This document shows, in pieces, positions 24,825 through 33,506 of a DNA stretch of 33,537 bases. Under the pieces are notes generated by a model that worked only from the letters and a program-made list of their open reading frames with translations, searched no databases and was not told the origin of the DNA. Each line of letters begins with the position of its first letter. Position 1 is the stretch's first letter. The position numbers were made by a program, and so were the translations under genes. Origin of the DNA: an uncultured Pseudomonadota bacterium (GTDB lineage Bacteria > Myxococcota_A > UBA796 > SXON01); assembly GCA_903891165.1 (NCBI GenBank), contig CAITDR010000082.1, positions 1 to 33,537 of the forward strand. Direction: 5' to 3'.

Positions 24825-25352
24825 ATGGCTGGACCTTTTCAAGAGCTGCTGCTTCCCGGCGAGAACCTCCTAACGGTGCTGGAGGCGGGTGGAGACCCTG
24901 CCCAACAGGGGAAAACCCTGGAGGAAGTCTGGTATCAGGTGGGGGTCACCCCCGGACGACTGCTGATTGTGCGGATGGTGCGTGCCCAGGGTGACAAGAG
25001 CTGGAGCCCTTCGGGGCGGATGGCGGGTGCGCGCACGCAGGCGCAGATCACGCAATTTCCCCGCACCGCTCAGGGTCCCGCACGACTGGTGATCGACGGC
25101 CTGGGACCGCGTATCGCCTTGGTGGGGGTGGATAGCGAGCTGGCCTGGCCTCAGCTCCAGCAATTTTTGTTGGTCTGGGGAGCCACGGCCGGTTCAGCGA
25201 TCCGTCCCGCCGCAGAGGACAACGTGATTGGGGAAGGCCCCGATCAAAAAATGTTGATGTACGCGGTGGGAGCGATTTTTGTCATGTGCATGCTCTGTTG
25301 CGGCTGTACCGGGCTCATCGCCGTCGTCCGCGTTGCGATGGCGCAGCTGTAG
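24825..25352 (+). CDS. small tail-anchored protein of unknown function
   Basis: 175 residues. The soluble N-terminal ~140 residues have alternating strands (NLLTVLEAGG, VWYQVGVTPGRLLIVRMVRA, ARLVIDGLGPRIALVGVD) that recall a PH-like domain, at low certainty. A C-terminal membrane helix follows (MYAVGAIFVMCMLCCGCTGL, then IAVV), rich in Cys, so the protein should face the cytoplasm with its tail in the membrane. No Shine-Dalgarno precedes ATG 24825. It stands alone on its strand between minus-strand units; the next gene is convergent, 16 bases away. Confidence 0.7.
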   Translation: MAGPFQELLLPGENLLTVLEAGGDPAQQGKTLEEVWYQVGVTPGRLLIVRMVRAQGDKSWSPSGRMAGARTQAQITQFPRTAQGPARLVIDGLGPRIALVGVDSELAWPQLQQFLLVWGATAGSAIRPAAEDNVIGEGPDQKMLMYAVGAIFVMCMLCCGCTGLIAVVRVAMAQL

Positions 25353-25368
25353 GAGGAGGCGGCAGCGC

Positions 25369-26247
25369 TCATGCCTCTGCGGGGACGCCCCCATCCACCT
25401 GCACGCCCAGCGACACTCTTAAGATTCGCTCGCCGTCGTGAATGCCCAGCTCATCGCCACCCAGAAGATAGAGGACTCCCCTGCCCTGCACCAGCCCCGT
25501 GCATGGGTGGTTCCAAGCCTCAAAGCTGAGTCCTTCCGGGGACACCTTGCACAGCCCGTCGCCACCGGCTGCCATATACGCCGAGTTGCCGGTCGCACCA
25601 AAACCGCAGAAGATCACACTCTTGAGCTCTTCCGAGCTGTGATCATCCCAATTTTCACCCTGCAGCGACCAGAAGGCTCCCTGCGCCCCGGCCACCCAGA
25701 CCGCCGAGGGCAACACCGCCACGGCCCGCAGGTCAATCTCGGGAAAACCCTTGGCAAAACTCCAGCGTTCCCCGTCAAAGCGCGCCATCGCACCGCCATC
25801 GCCCACCGCCCACAGGTTGTCGCGGGGACCGGCCAGGGCGCGGAAAAAGGGCTCCTGCCCGTCCAGGTAGCGCTGGTTCTGCTGACCGGCCCAATCCGCC
25901 CGCAGACGAAGTCCTTTTTCACCAACAACAAAAATCTCGTCCTGAAAGCAACGGATTCCGGTGAGCTGCTCGTCACCCACCTGAAGGGCAGCCCACTCGG
26001 TGCCCATCCGATCGGTCCAGATGTGCCCATCGCTGCCCAGCGCATGACGGTGACCGCGACCATCCAGGCACAAGCTGTGGATCCGGTCAGGAAGGATCGC
26101 TTCCAATTGGATCTGGCTGCGGTCGAGCGAGGGCGGCGCACGCAACAGCACCGTGACGATGCCGTCGGGACCACGCCCCTCCATCGCGATGCTCAGGTTG
26201 CCGTCGGGGTGTACCACCAGGCCGGTGGCAATACGAGCTTCAATCAT
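25369..26247 (-). CDS. beta-propeller-like protein of unknown function
   Basis: 292 residues from ATG 26247, which overlaps the stop of the HisA-HisI gene by four bases (ATGA); a longer frame to 26298 would overlap it more. Repeating strands with W-x-V/A-G-x-x-G patterns (NLWAVGDGGAMARFDGERW, AVWVAGAQGAFWSLQGENW, GHIWTDRMGTEW) indicate a six- or seven-bladed propeller. There is no signal peptide. No enzymatic motif is seen. Coupling to hisA-hisI suggests co-expression, but a functional link is unclear. Confidence 0.75.
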   Translation of the reverse strand: MIEARIATGLVVHPDGNLSIAMEGRGPDGIVTVLLRAPPSLDRSQIQLEAILPDRIHSLCLDGRGHRHALGSDGHIWTDRMGTEWAALQVGDEQLTGIRCFQDEIFVVGEKGLRLRADWAGQQNQRYLDGQEPFFRALAGPRDNLWAVGDGGAMARFDGERWSFAKGFPEIDLRAVAVLPSAVWVAGAQGAFWSLQGENWDDHSSEELKSVIFCGFGATGNSAYMAAGGDGLCKVSPEGLSFEAWNHPCTGLVQGRGVLYLLGGDELGIHDGERILRVSLGVQVDGGVPAEA

Positions 26248-27221
26248 GACTTTCCTTGCTCCACGTCCCCGAAGCAGGTATGAGTGTGGTTCTGACAAAA
26301 ATCGGCACCGCGCGTGCGCACCATAAAGCGCAGGGCATCACGATCACAATCCAGATCAATTCTTAAAAGTTCCTGCACCTGCCATGTCCTTTCGGCTCCC
26401 CGCCACAGACCGCGCCGGCGAGAACGGAAGACCCCTTCGCCCAGCTCCAGCGAGCTCTGGACACTCTCCAGAGAAGACCACACCAGACCGAGGGCCACCC
26501 CCTGCTCGTCCACCACGATGGTGGGCCACAGACCGTCCATGCGGTCCGAGGTTAATGGCGCCGTGATGGCCTCCGCCAGGTCCAGACGACCGGTGTGGAG
26601 TGCCATTCCTACCTGGGCATCTACACCCATCCGGTCCAGGTGCGCGATCTCGTCCGCCGTCGTGATGCCGCCCGCAACGGTCAGGCGCACCTCCCCGGCC
26701 GCCTCCACCATCGCCTGCACCGACTCCAGGCGGGTGCCCGCCATCAGGCCGTGCATCTCCACAAAATTCACCAGAAAGCCGCCTACATAGGGGCGTAGCT
26801 CGGCCATCCGCTCCACCACCGACTTGCCGGTGCCGGTGCGCCAGCCGTCCACCACCACCTCGCCATCGCGGGCATCCAGTGCAGCGATCACCCGCTCCCG
26901 AGGCAGTTTTTCCAGAATTTCCGGCAGTGCTGCCGTCCCGAGGATCACTTTCTCAGCGCCCGCCTCCAGCCAACGTAGCGCCGTCGCGACATCACGGATG
27001 CCCCCACCCACACGCAGGCGCCCCAGAAGCAGAAGTTCCTTCATCAAAACTTCGTTCGAGCCGATCTTCAGCGTGGCATCGAGATCGACCACGGTGACCT
27101 CCCCCACCCGGGCAAAACGGCGCACCATTTCGTGGGGATCCCCGGCATCGACCGCCTGCTGCCGACCCTCCACGAGGCGCACCGCACGGCCCCCCATCAG
27201 GTTGACGATTGGAACCAGCAC
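26244..27221 (-). CDS. HisA-HisI fusion protein (divergent)
   Basis: 325 residues from GTG 27221, preceded by GGAGGTGA six bases upstream. Residues 1-230 are a HisA-like TIM barrel: VVDLDATL, LRVGGGIRD, VILGTAAL, ALDARDG and TVAGGIT. Residues 232-320 resemble HisI (phosphoribosyl-AMP cyclohydrolase): SRRRGLW, DCDRDAL and a C-x6-C zinc pair in CQNHTHTCFGD. In histidine synthesis HisI and HisA catalyse consecutive steps, so fusion makes sense. Yet the barrel's first acid/base Asp (normally PAIDL or PALDL) is Asn7 in VPIVNL, the TDI-x-RDG loop reads VNFVEMHG, and the HisI KGETSG segment reads GAERTW. It may be a diverged pair or have a new role. The downstream propeller gene overlaps by four bases. 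Confidence 0.8.
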   Translation of the reverse strand: MLVPIVNLMGGRAVRLVEGRQQAVDAGDPHEMVRRFARVGEVTVVDLDATLKIGSNEVLMKELLLLGRLRVGGGIRDVATALRWLEAGAEKVILGTAALPEILEKLPRERVIAALDARDGEVVVDGWRTGTGKSVVERMAELRPYVGGFLVNFVEMHGLMAGTRLESVQAMVEAAGEVRLTVAGGITTADEIAHLDRMGVDAQVGMALHTGRLDLAEAITAPLTSDRMDGLWPTIVVDEQGVALGLVWSSLESVQSSLELGEGVFRSRRRGLWRGAERTWQVQELLRIDLDCDRDALRFMVRTRGADFCQNHTHTCFGDVEQGKS

Positions 27222-27377
27222 CCCTCACCTCCGGCCTGGTTCATACATCAAAGCCACCCTCCCCGCAACCAGTGCCGCCCAGCCCACAAGGAGAAGCCGG
27301 AAAATTCCGAAGCCGTCGAATCCGCGCTGCGGGTGGCCTTTGGTGTAAGATGGCGACTGCTGGAGCGTTTTCGGGCC
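27222..27377. promoter_or_regulatory. divergent intergenic region upstream of the vWA lipoprotein gene
   Basis: 156 bases between divergent starts. The minus side has a very good Shine-Dalgarno. On the plus side TGGTGTAAGAT could be an extended -10 (27346-27351), 26 bases before the ATG; no -35 is evident. Confidence 0.4.
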
Positions 27378-29789
27378 ATGATCTCCCTCCTCCTCCTACT
27401 TTCCTGCGGCCTCCCCTCCGAAATTTCCCGCGACAAAGCTGATAAAGTGGACAAAGCTATCGTCCGCACCTGCAGCGGAAGTTTCAGCTACACCCCGCGG
27501 CAGCCCGGACTCAACCCCTACCGCCCGGCGCCTCCTCCTCCCCCACCCGAGCCCGGACTCACCGAAAAAGCGGGCAAAGCCTGGGACGATTTTTGGAAAG
27601 ACCGGGCCAAGCTCCCTGCTGGGGAGGAGGAGGAAGCCCTAGGCCCACCTGTGGGCGGCGGAAGCCGAAGGGACAGCAGCGGAGCGCGACCGAAGAAGGA
27701 AGGAGGCAGGGTCAGCAAAAAGCCCGCTGCCAGCACAGGTGCCAGCACAGGTGCCAGCGCGGGCGCCCCCGTGGAGCCCTCCAGGTTTCAGCCGCCGATT
27801 ACCCCCGCCGACGGCCTGATCGGCAGCCGGGGGACCAACCGGGGCTCCCGTGGTTCCGAGGCCTTGATGGAACCGGCACCAGCCACCGCCATCGGAGGGA
27901 CGGGCAGCGCCGAGGGTCTGGGCGATTTTGGACTTTCAGGCGGCGGTATCGGCGGCGGCGGAAGTGTCGATGGCCTGGGTGGTCTGGGCACAAAGGGAAT
28001 AGGCAGCGGCAGCTCCGGCTACGGAAGTGGAGGGGGAAACTTAGGTTCTCCGGGTAGCAGCCCCCGTTCTGAAGCGGGCGGAGCTATCGTCCAGGAAGCC
28101 AAACCCGTGGTGGTGGCGGCCGCCAGCGAGGGCTGGGGCGACGAGATCCACCTGTCCAACGACGACTCCATGAGCCTCGCCTCTGCGCAGCGTCTCTTGT
28201 GGGCTGCCGAAAAAGGCTCGATGATCCGGTCGAATGAAGTGCGCCCCCACGAACTGCTCAACTACTTCCACTTCGACACGCAGGCCCCGACGGAGGGCCA
28301 GCTCTTCGGCGTGAAGGGATCTGCGGTGGCCGATGAAAAAGGCAAAATCACTCTGGCTTTTGCGGTGGCGGGTGCCATTCCTGTACGGCGGCCACTGGAT
28401 CTGACCCTGGTGCTGGACCGCTCGGGCTCCATGCGCGACGAGGGGCGAATGGACTACTTGAAACGTGGTCTTTTGAAGATGCGCGAGCAGCTTGTCGAGG
28501 GCGACCGGGTGGACATGGTGCTCTTTGACACGGAAGTCTGCACACCGCTGGAAAATTATGTGGTGGGTCGCGACGATCCTGCACTCCTGACCGATGCGAT
28601 CAACGCGCTGGAACCTCGCGGCGGAACCGATGTGGATATCGGCTTAAAGGAGGGCTATGCCATTGCCGGAGCACAGGCTCCCTCCGATCGGAATCGTCGG
28701 ATGTTGCTGATCACCGATGCACTCCTGAATACCGGTGATGTGAACCCGGACACAGTGACTCAGATCGGAAAAGCCTACGATGAAAGTGGCATCCGCCTGT
28801 CCGGCATCGGGGTGGGGCGCCAATTCAACGACAGCTTCCTGGACAAGCTCACTGAGAAGGGCCGGGGCCCCTATGTGTACCTCGGCAGCGAGGCGGTCGT
28901 GGATCGGGTCTTTGGGAGTTCTTTTGTGTCCCTGACGCAGAGCCTTGCCGAAGATGTACGCTTCTCCATCGACCTTCCCGAAAGTCTGGCCATGGCCCGC
29001 TTCTATGGCGAAGAAGCCAGTACGGTGGAGGCCGACATCCAGCCCATCCACTACCAGGCCGGGACCACCCAGCTCTTCTTGCAGGATCTGAAGGTGCGTG
29101 ACACGGGAATTTCGAAGGCCGATCCTCTGAGCTTCCGCATCCGCTGGAAGGAGCCGGGCTCCACCGAGGAACGGAGCCAGATCTGGACCTCCACCCTGGG
29201 CGAACTTTTGGGGGCCGAGCCCCGGTCCATCTACAAGGCGCGGGCGATCATGGCCTGGTCGGACATGGCAATGAGTCGTCCGCTGCGGACGGAGTCTTGT
29301 ACGAATCTCTGGACCAACTTCCAGAATCGGACAACGGTGGCAGGAGAGGATGCCGAGTTGGCCTACCTGTCCACGCTGACCGGGCGGCTCTGTGATGGCG
29401 GGGGGGGCTGGACAAGCGCGCAGACGGAGGTGTTGGCCGGCAGCAACGGAGGGGGGCGCTCTTTCGGTGCTCTCTCTATCGGCACCCCGATTGTCAAAGG
29501 TCAAGCTGACAAAAACGTGGTGCTACGGGTAATCAAACACAATTACAACATAATTCGCTATTGCCACCAGCGGTTGCTGTTGCAGGATCCGAACCTGAAC
29601 GGGACCGTCAGCCTCCAATTCGTGATCGGTGCCGACGGCTCCACGCTCCAGACGACCGTCAAGAAAAATACCACCAACAACACCGAGTTGGAGAATTGTC
29701 TGACAGGGCGTTTCCGCAGGATGATGTTTCCTGAAGACCCCGGTGGTGGCCCGTCTATCGTCAGCATTGATCTGACGTTTGTACTGTAA
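27378..29789 (+). CDS. vWA-domain lipoprotein with AgmX/PglI-type C-terminal domain
   Basis: 803 residues from ATG 27378. The start MISLLLLLSC10G gives a very short lipoprotein signal; a GTG at 27333 would add Arg residues before it (818 residues). A Pro-rich then Gly-rich linker runs to about residue 250. Next is a YfbK-type vWA N-terminal segment (SNEVRPHELLNYFHF), and a vWA domain with an intact MIDAS (D347-R-S-G-S351, later RGGTDVDIGL). The last ~100 residues (VLRVIKHNYNIIRYCHQRLL, TVSLQFVIGADG, LENCLTGRFRRMMFP) are the TonB-like AgmX/PglI C-terminal domain seen in myxobacterial gliding and envelope proteins. It is probably an outer-envelope metal-dependent binding protein. Small direct repeats encode ASTGASTGAS near residue 115. 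Confidence 0.87.
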   Translation: MISLLLLLSCGLPSEISRDKADKVDKAIVRTCSGSFSYTPRQPGLNPYRPAPPPPPPEPGLTEKAGKAWDDFWKDRAKLPAGEEEEALGPPVGGGSRRDSSGARPKKEGGRVSKKPAASTGASTGASAGAPVEPSRFQPPITPADGLIGSRGTNRGSRGSEALMEPAPATAIGGTGSAEGLGDFGLSGGGIGGGGSVDGLGGLGTKGIGSGSSGYGSGGGNLGSPGSSPRSEAGGAIVQEAKPVVVAAASEGWGDEIHLSNDDSMSLASAQRLLWAAEKGSMIRSNEVRPHELLNYFHFDTQAPTEGQLFGVKGSAVADEKGKITLAFAVAGAIPVRRPLDLTLVLDRSGSMRDEGRMDYLKRGLLKMREQLVEGDRVDMVLFDTEVCTPLENYVVGRDDPALLTDAINALEPRGGTDVDIGLKEGYAIAGAQAPSDRNRRMLLITDALLNTGDVNPDTVTQIGKAYDESGIRLSGIGVGRQFNDSFLDKLTEKGRGPYVYLGSEAVVDRVFGSSFVSLTQSLAEDVRFSIDLPESLAMARFYGEEASTVEADIQPIHYQAGTTQLFLQDLKVRDTGISKADPLSFRIRWKEPGSTEERSQIWTSTLGELLGAEPRSIYKARAIMAWSDMAMSRPLRTESCTNLWTNFQNRTTVAGEDAELAYLSTLTGRLCDGGGGWTSAQTEVLAGSNGGGRSFGALSIGTPIVKGQADKNVVLRVIKHNYNIIRYCHQRLLLQDPNLNGTVSLQFVIGADGSTLQTTVKKNTTNNTELENCLTGRFRRMMFPEDPGGGPSIVSIDLTFVL

Positions 29790-29794
29790 ATGCC

Positions 29795-31594
29795 TCAGGG
29801 CTGCAGCTCTGACAGCAGGTACACATCCACGTCCACCACGACCCCGTCCCCATCAAAAATGGTGGTGGTAAGCGTGGGATCGGCCAAGGTACCATCCACC
29901 TCCACCCCGATGTAGTTCTGGCGGGTGGGGTAGGCCAAGGGCGAAGAGGTCAGCTCAGGAATGTCGTAGGAGAGCCCTGGCAAGAGCCCCATCTCCGAAA
30001 AATGGACATCCCCCGAGAGCAACACCACACCGGGCACCGTCGCAATGGCGCTGCGCAGCCGATCCCACGCGGCGGGATAGCTGGTCCAGGAATCCTCGGT
30101 GCTCTCCTGCGAAAACTGACTTCCATCAACGATAAACTTGAACATTGCGTCGGAGGCGGCCAGCTCCGCATAGAGCCAGGCCTCCTGCTCGGTGCCCAGA
30201 AGGGAGTCCGAGGGCACCGAGCGCCAGTAGCGGTCATCCAGCAGGAAAAAAGCCAGATCTCCGGAGCGCCAGGAGGAGAAGATGCCCGCGGTATCCGCCG
30301 TCCCATAGCTGGCGTTGGCCCAATACTCCTGGAAAACCCTTAGCGCAACATCCTTTCCGGCGTCATTTCCATCGGTATTATTACCGACATAGTCGTGGTC
30401 ATCCCAGACCGCGAGGGTGGAGGCGCTGTGCAGGATGGCCTCGCGCACCGGCACCGTGTGCGCCCAGCGATACTGGCTCCGCTGTGCGTTGAGATCCTTG
30501 GTGTCCCCGTAGTGGTTATCGCCCACAAACAAAAAAATCTCTGGTTCCCACGCCAGGATCGGCCCGAAGATCGGCTGAAGAGCTTCCTTGCCACAGGAGC
30601 CGAAGGCAAAACGGCGGCGGCGTGGCTCTCCCGGAGCGGGTGCGGTGCGAAAAGACCACGCACGACTGCGTTTTCCGTCGATCTCCAGGTCGTAGTACCA
30701 GGTCTGATCCGGTCCCAGCCCGGAGAGGGTGACCACCTCGGTAAAATCGTCCTCCGCCTTGGGATAGCCGTAGTGCAGCACCGGGGCTGTCGTGAGAGCA
30801 CCTTCGCTGGTTGCGATGCGCAGGCGCACGGCGCGGGTGGCATCGGTGCGGTACCAGATGCGCGCCGTCTGGTGATCCACCGCCCCTAAAAGCGGGCCTA
30901 CCGTCAACATATCTTCCCAGATCGTGGCACAATTGCCACCGAGCACGTCCTGGAAATCCGGGTCCTCGCCCGCATCGGAGCCGATGGCCATGGCCCCGTC
31001 GTGGCAGTACACCGGCTCCCCATCCAAGGAGAGCTGCATCCCCAGCCCCTTCCAAAGATCGCCGCCATCCAGGGTATGTAGGCGTACCCGATCAATGGCA
31101 CTCCGTTCGATACTGGCACCCTCAATGGCGACCACGTCCAGCTGGCCCAGAGCATGGTCATCCCAGTCGGGGATGTCCAGATCCCAGCAGTCGCTTGCGC
31201 TCAGGCACAGCTCCATGGGATCCGGGCTGTCGCTGTAGGTGGCCGTGCCGGTGAGGGTGCTCAGGTGGATGATGGAAACGGTAGCGGGGAATACAGGCAT
31301 TCCCGGATCCTGGCAAGCCGCCCCGTCGGTAGGGATCCCATCGTCAGCAACGCCGTCGCAGTCCTGATCTACCCCATCGCATACCTCTGTTGCGCTGGGG
31401 TTTTTTGTAGGATCTGCGTCGTCACAGTCCTCCGTTACCGGAGAACCATCCCCATCTACATCCACAGGCGGAGCACTCTCTTTTTCGGAGTCCTGACCGC
31501 CACTTTCACCACTTTCCAGAGCACTTTCCGAGTCCACCGTCTTGCCCTGGACCCGCTCCCCTTCAGGCGAGCAGGCCAGCAGAAGCAGCCACAT
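29795..31594 (-). CDS. PhoD-like phosphatase lipoprotein with N-terminal MopE-type motif
   Basis: 599 residues. The start MWLLLLAC8S is a minimal lipoprotein signal. Residues about 45-90 are a MopE-type metal-binding repeat (DVDGDGSPVTEDCDDADP, EVCDGVDQDCDG). An unassigned region follows, then a PhoD-like metallophosphatase: FGSCGKEAL (~330), VGDNHYGD (~355), WDDHDYVGNN (~400), LDDRYWR (~452) and LLSGDVHFSE (~527) supply metal ligands. PhoD enzymes hydrolyse phosphodiesters and phosphomonoesters outside the cytoplasm. It begins four bases after the stop of the upstream lipoprotein gene, so they are one operon. It ends five bases from the convergent vWA gene. Confidence 0.87.
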   Translation of the reverse strand: MWLLLLACSPEGERVQGKTVDSESALESGESGGQDSEKESAPPVDVDGDGSPVTEDCDDADPTKNPSATEVCDGVDQDCDGVADDGIPTDGAACQDPGMPVFPATVSIIHLSTLTGTATYSDSPDPMELCLSASDCWDLDIPDWDDHALGQLDVVAIEGASIERSAIDRVRLHTLDGGDLWKGLGMQLSLDGEPVYCHDGAMAIGSDAGEDPDFQDVLGGNCATIWEDMLTVGPLLGAVDHQTARIWYRTDATRAVRLRIATSEGALTTAPVLHYGYPKAEDDFTEVVTLSGLGPDQTWYYDLEIDGKRSRAWSFRTAPAPGEPRRRRFAFGSCGKEALQPIFGPILAWEPEIFLFVGDNHYGDTKDLNAQRSQYRWAHTVPVREAILHSASTLAVWDDHDYVGNNTDGNDAGKDVALRVFQEYWANASYGTADTAGIFSSWRSGDLAFFLLDDRYWRSVPSDSLLGTEQEAWLYAELAASDAMFKFIVDGSQFSQESTEDSWTSYPAAWDRLRSAIATVPGVVLLSGDVHFSEMGLLPGLSYDIPELTSSPLAYPTRQNYIGVEVDGTLADPTLTTTIFDGDGVVVDVDVYLLSELQP

Positions 31595-31598
31595 CCCG

Positions 31599-33506
31599 CT
31601 ACTGACCGGTGCAGTTGTAGGTCAACGTCACCGCATCGGAGGCCGCCGCACCCATACAGTCGGTCACCACGAGCGTCGCCGTCGTCACCGCAGGGTTGGT
31701 CGTCCCGTAGGTGGCGGGCACACTGGAGATGCGCACGGTACCGGTTGCACCCGAAGAAGAGGTGAGCGATGCGTAGGTCCCGTTCACCGACCAGGAGTAG
31801 GAGAGGTCGTCGCCGTCGGCATCGCTGGATCCACTGCCGTCCAGGCTGAAGTCGTAATTGGCGCAGTTGGAGCAGGTATAGCGCGCACCGTAGCTGTAGC
31901 TGGTACAGGTCACATAGGCGTCGCTGCTCTGGTCGGAGCCCGCATAGGCCACAGGCACCTGGTTGTTCACCCGCTGGCCGATCACCGCATCCACCGTCAC
32001 CGGAAGGGAGTTGGTTCCTCCATCATTCACGGTCAGGGAGAAGGTGTAGGTACCGGGGATATCCCCGTTGAAGCTGGCCAATACCCCATTGGCATTGTCG
32101 ATGTCTGCGCTGGTACGTACCGAACCGGAAGGGGCCGCCACCAGTGTCCAGGTGTAGCTGAGCGGGCTGCCATCGGGATCGTAGGAGGCCGAGGCATCCA
32201 GGTAGATAAAGCTGCAGGTTTCCAGCGTCGAATTTGCAGAAACGACCGGAATAGCCGTGGGGCCCCACTCCACGACGCCGTCGCAGTCGTTGTCCTTGGA
32301 GGGATCGGACTCAAATGCGCCGGGATACACATCGGGATCGGTATCGTCGCAGTCGCCCTGATCCCGGTTGTAGCCGTCAAAATCGTGATCGGTGGTGGAG
32401 CAGAGGCCGTTGTCCATTCCGGGGGAGCCAAAATCGGTATTCCGATCCCAGGGATCCACCGCCAGACACCAGCCGTTGGCGATGTCGTTGAGCGACGCAT
32501 CGTAGTAGCCGTTGTCCACCACCATGGAGGCGCCGGAGCCATCGGGCATGGTCGCACCATCGTCCCACATCACCCGGTCAATCTCGACGGAACCTGCCCA
32601 GATGGCAAGTTCATCGTACTCATTCGACAGGCTGACGTCCGTGTACGTATAGGCCACGATCACATCGCCATTGGTACCGGCGACGCCGTTGATGCCCAGG
32701 ACCAGAAACTCCTCGGGATCGATGACGATCAGGGTCTCCGAAGTGATCTGGTGCAGCTCATTGGGCGCCGATTCGATGGTCAGACCATTCAGGGTAAGGC
32801 GACGACCGGAGGTATTGTAAATCTCGAAATATTCGCCGATTGGATCGACGACTTCGTTCGGGTTGTTCATGACCTCGGTAATCGCCAGATCACCGGTCTG
32901 CCAGATGCCCTCATCCACCATCCCGTCGCAGTCTTCGTCCACCTGGTTGTCAGGAACCTCGGCTCCCCCTGGATTGATGGCGGAGTCCGCGTCGTTACAG
33001 TCGGGGGGAACGTCCTCGTCTCCACACTGGGTGTAGCCGTCGCCGTCGGCATCGAAGCCTTCGTCGATCTGGCCGTCGGCGTTATTGTCCTTTCCATCGC
33101 AGATCTCAGTACCCGCGCAGTCGGCCACGCCATCGCGGTCGCGATCTTCAAAATCCTCGTCCACGTCGCCATCGCCGTCGTTGTCCACCCCGTCGCAGGT
33201 CTCCACGTCCACACAATCTGCGGTACCATCGGCATCGGTGTCTGCAAGACCCTCGTCAATTCGGCCATTGCAATTATTGTCCAAGCCGTCGCAGGCCTCG
33301 GAGACGCCCGGATAGACGCTGGCGTTGGTGTCGTCACAGTCGCCGTCTCCGGGGGTCACCCCATCCCCGTCCCCGTCTTCCAGCGTTGCCTCGGAATCGG
33401 CGTTTCCGCTTTCTTTGACCACACTTTCCTTGTTGTTTTCCGTGTCCGACGGAGGACAGGCGGAGAGCGTCGCGAGGAGAAGCAGCGGGAGGGACAGACG
33501 CACCAT
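31599..33506 (-). CDS. lipoprotein with MopE metal-binding repeats, lamin-tail domain and PKD-like domains
   Basis: 635 residues. Lipoprotein signal MVRLSLPLLLLATLSAC. Residues about 40-200 hold four Asp/Cys repeats of the MopE 'putative metal-binding' type (GDCDDTNASVYPG, EACDGLDNNCNGRIDEG). A lamin-tail-like domain follows (LAITEVMNNPNEVVDPIGEY, FEIYNTSGRRLTLNG), then another MopE-type unit (GDCDDTDPDVYPGA) and two PKD-like beta domains (LDASASYDPDGSPLSYTW, LDGSGSSDADGDDLSYSW). It should be a calcium- or metal-stabilised surface protein of unknown role. The start codon lies inside a 39-base segment that repeats an internal part of this gene and ends at the window edge, so the first codons and the upstream region need caution. 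Confidence 0.8.
   Translation of the reverse strand: MVRLSLPLLLLATLSACPPSDTENNKESVVKESGNADSEATLEDGDGDGVTPGDGDCDDTNASVYPGVSEACDGLDNNCNGRIDEGLADTDADGTADCVDVETCDGVDNDGDGDVDEDFEDRDRDGVADCAGTEICDGKDNNADGQIDEGFDADGDGYTQCGDEDVPPDCNDADSAINPGGAEVPDNQVDEDCDGMVDEGIWQTGDLAITEVMNNPNEVVDPIGEYFEIYNTSGRRLTLNGLTIESAPNELHQITSETLIVIDPEEFLVLGINGVAGTNGDVIVAYTYTDVSLSNEYDELAIWAGSVEIDRVMWDDGATMPDGSGASMVVDNGYYDASLNDIANGWCLAVDPWDRNTDFGSPGMDNGLCSTTDHDFDGYNRDQGDCDDTDPDVYPGAFESDPSKDNDCDGVVEWGPTAIPVVSANSTLETCSFIYLDASASYDPDGSPLSYTWTLVAAPSGSVRTSADIDNANGVLASFNGDIPGTYTFSLTVNDGGTNSLPVTVDAVIGQRVNNQVPVAYAGSDQSSDAYVTCTSYSYGARYTCSNCANYDFSLDGSGSSDADGDDLSYSWSVNGTYASLTSSSGATGTVRISSVPATYGTTNPAVTTATLVVTDCMGAAASDAVTLTYNCTGQ
32553..32591. 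repeat. internal copy of a 39-bp direct repeat
   Basis: Identical to 33499-33537. In this copy it is coding and in frame within the lamin-tail-like domain (EIDRVMWDDGA region). Confidence 0.85.

Noticed and set aside
27735-27763. Short direct repeats as a mobile-element footprint
   Set aside because: They encode an in-frame Ala-Ser-Thr-Gly linker; simple slippage explains them.
29797-29818. Imperfect inverted repeat around CTGCAG as a bidirectional terminator
   Set aside because: Two mismatches, lies within the coding end of the PhoD-like gene, and no T-run on either strand.
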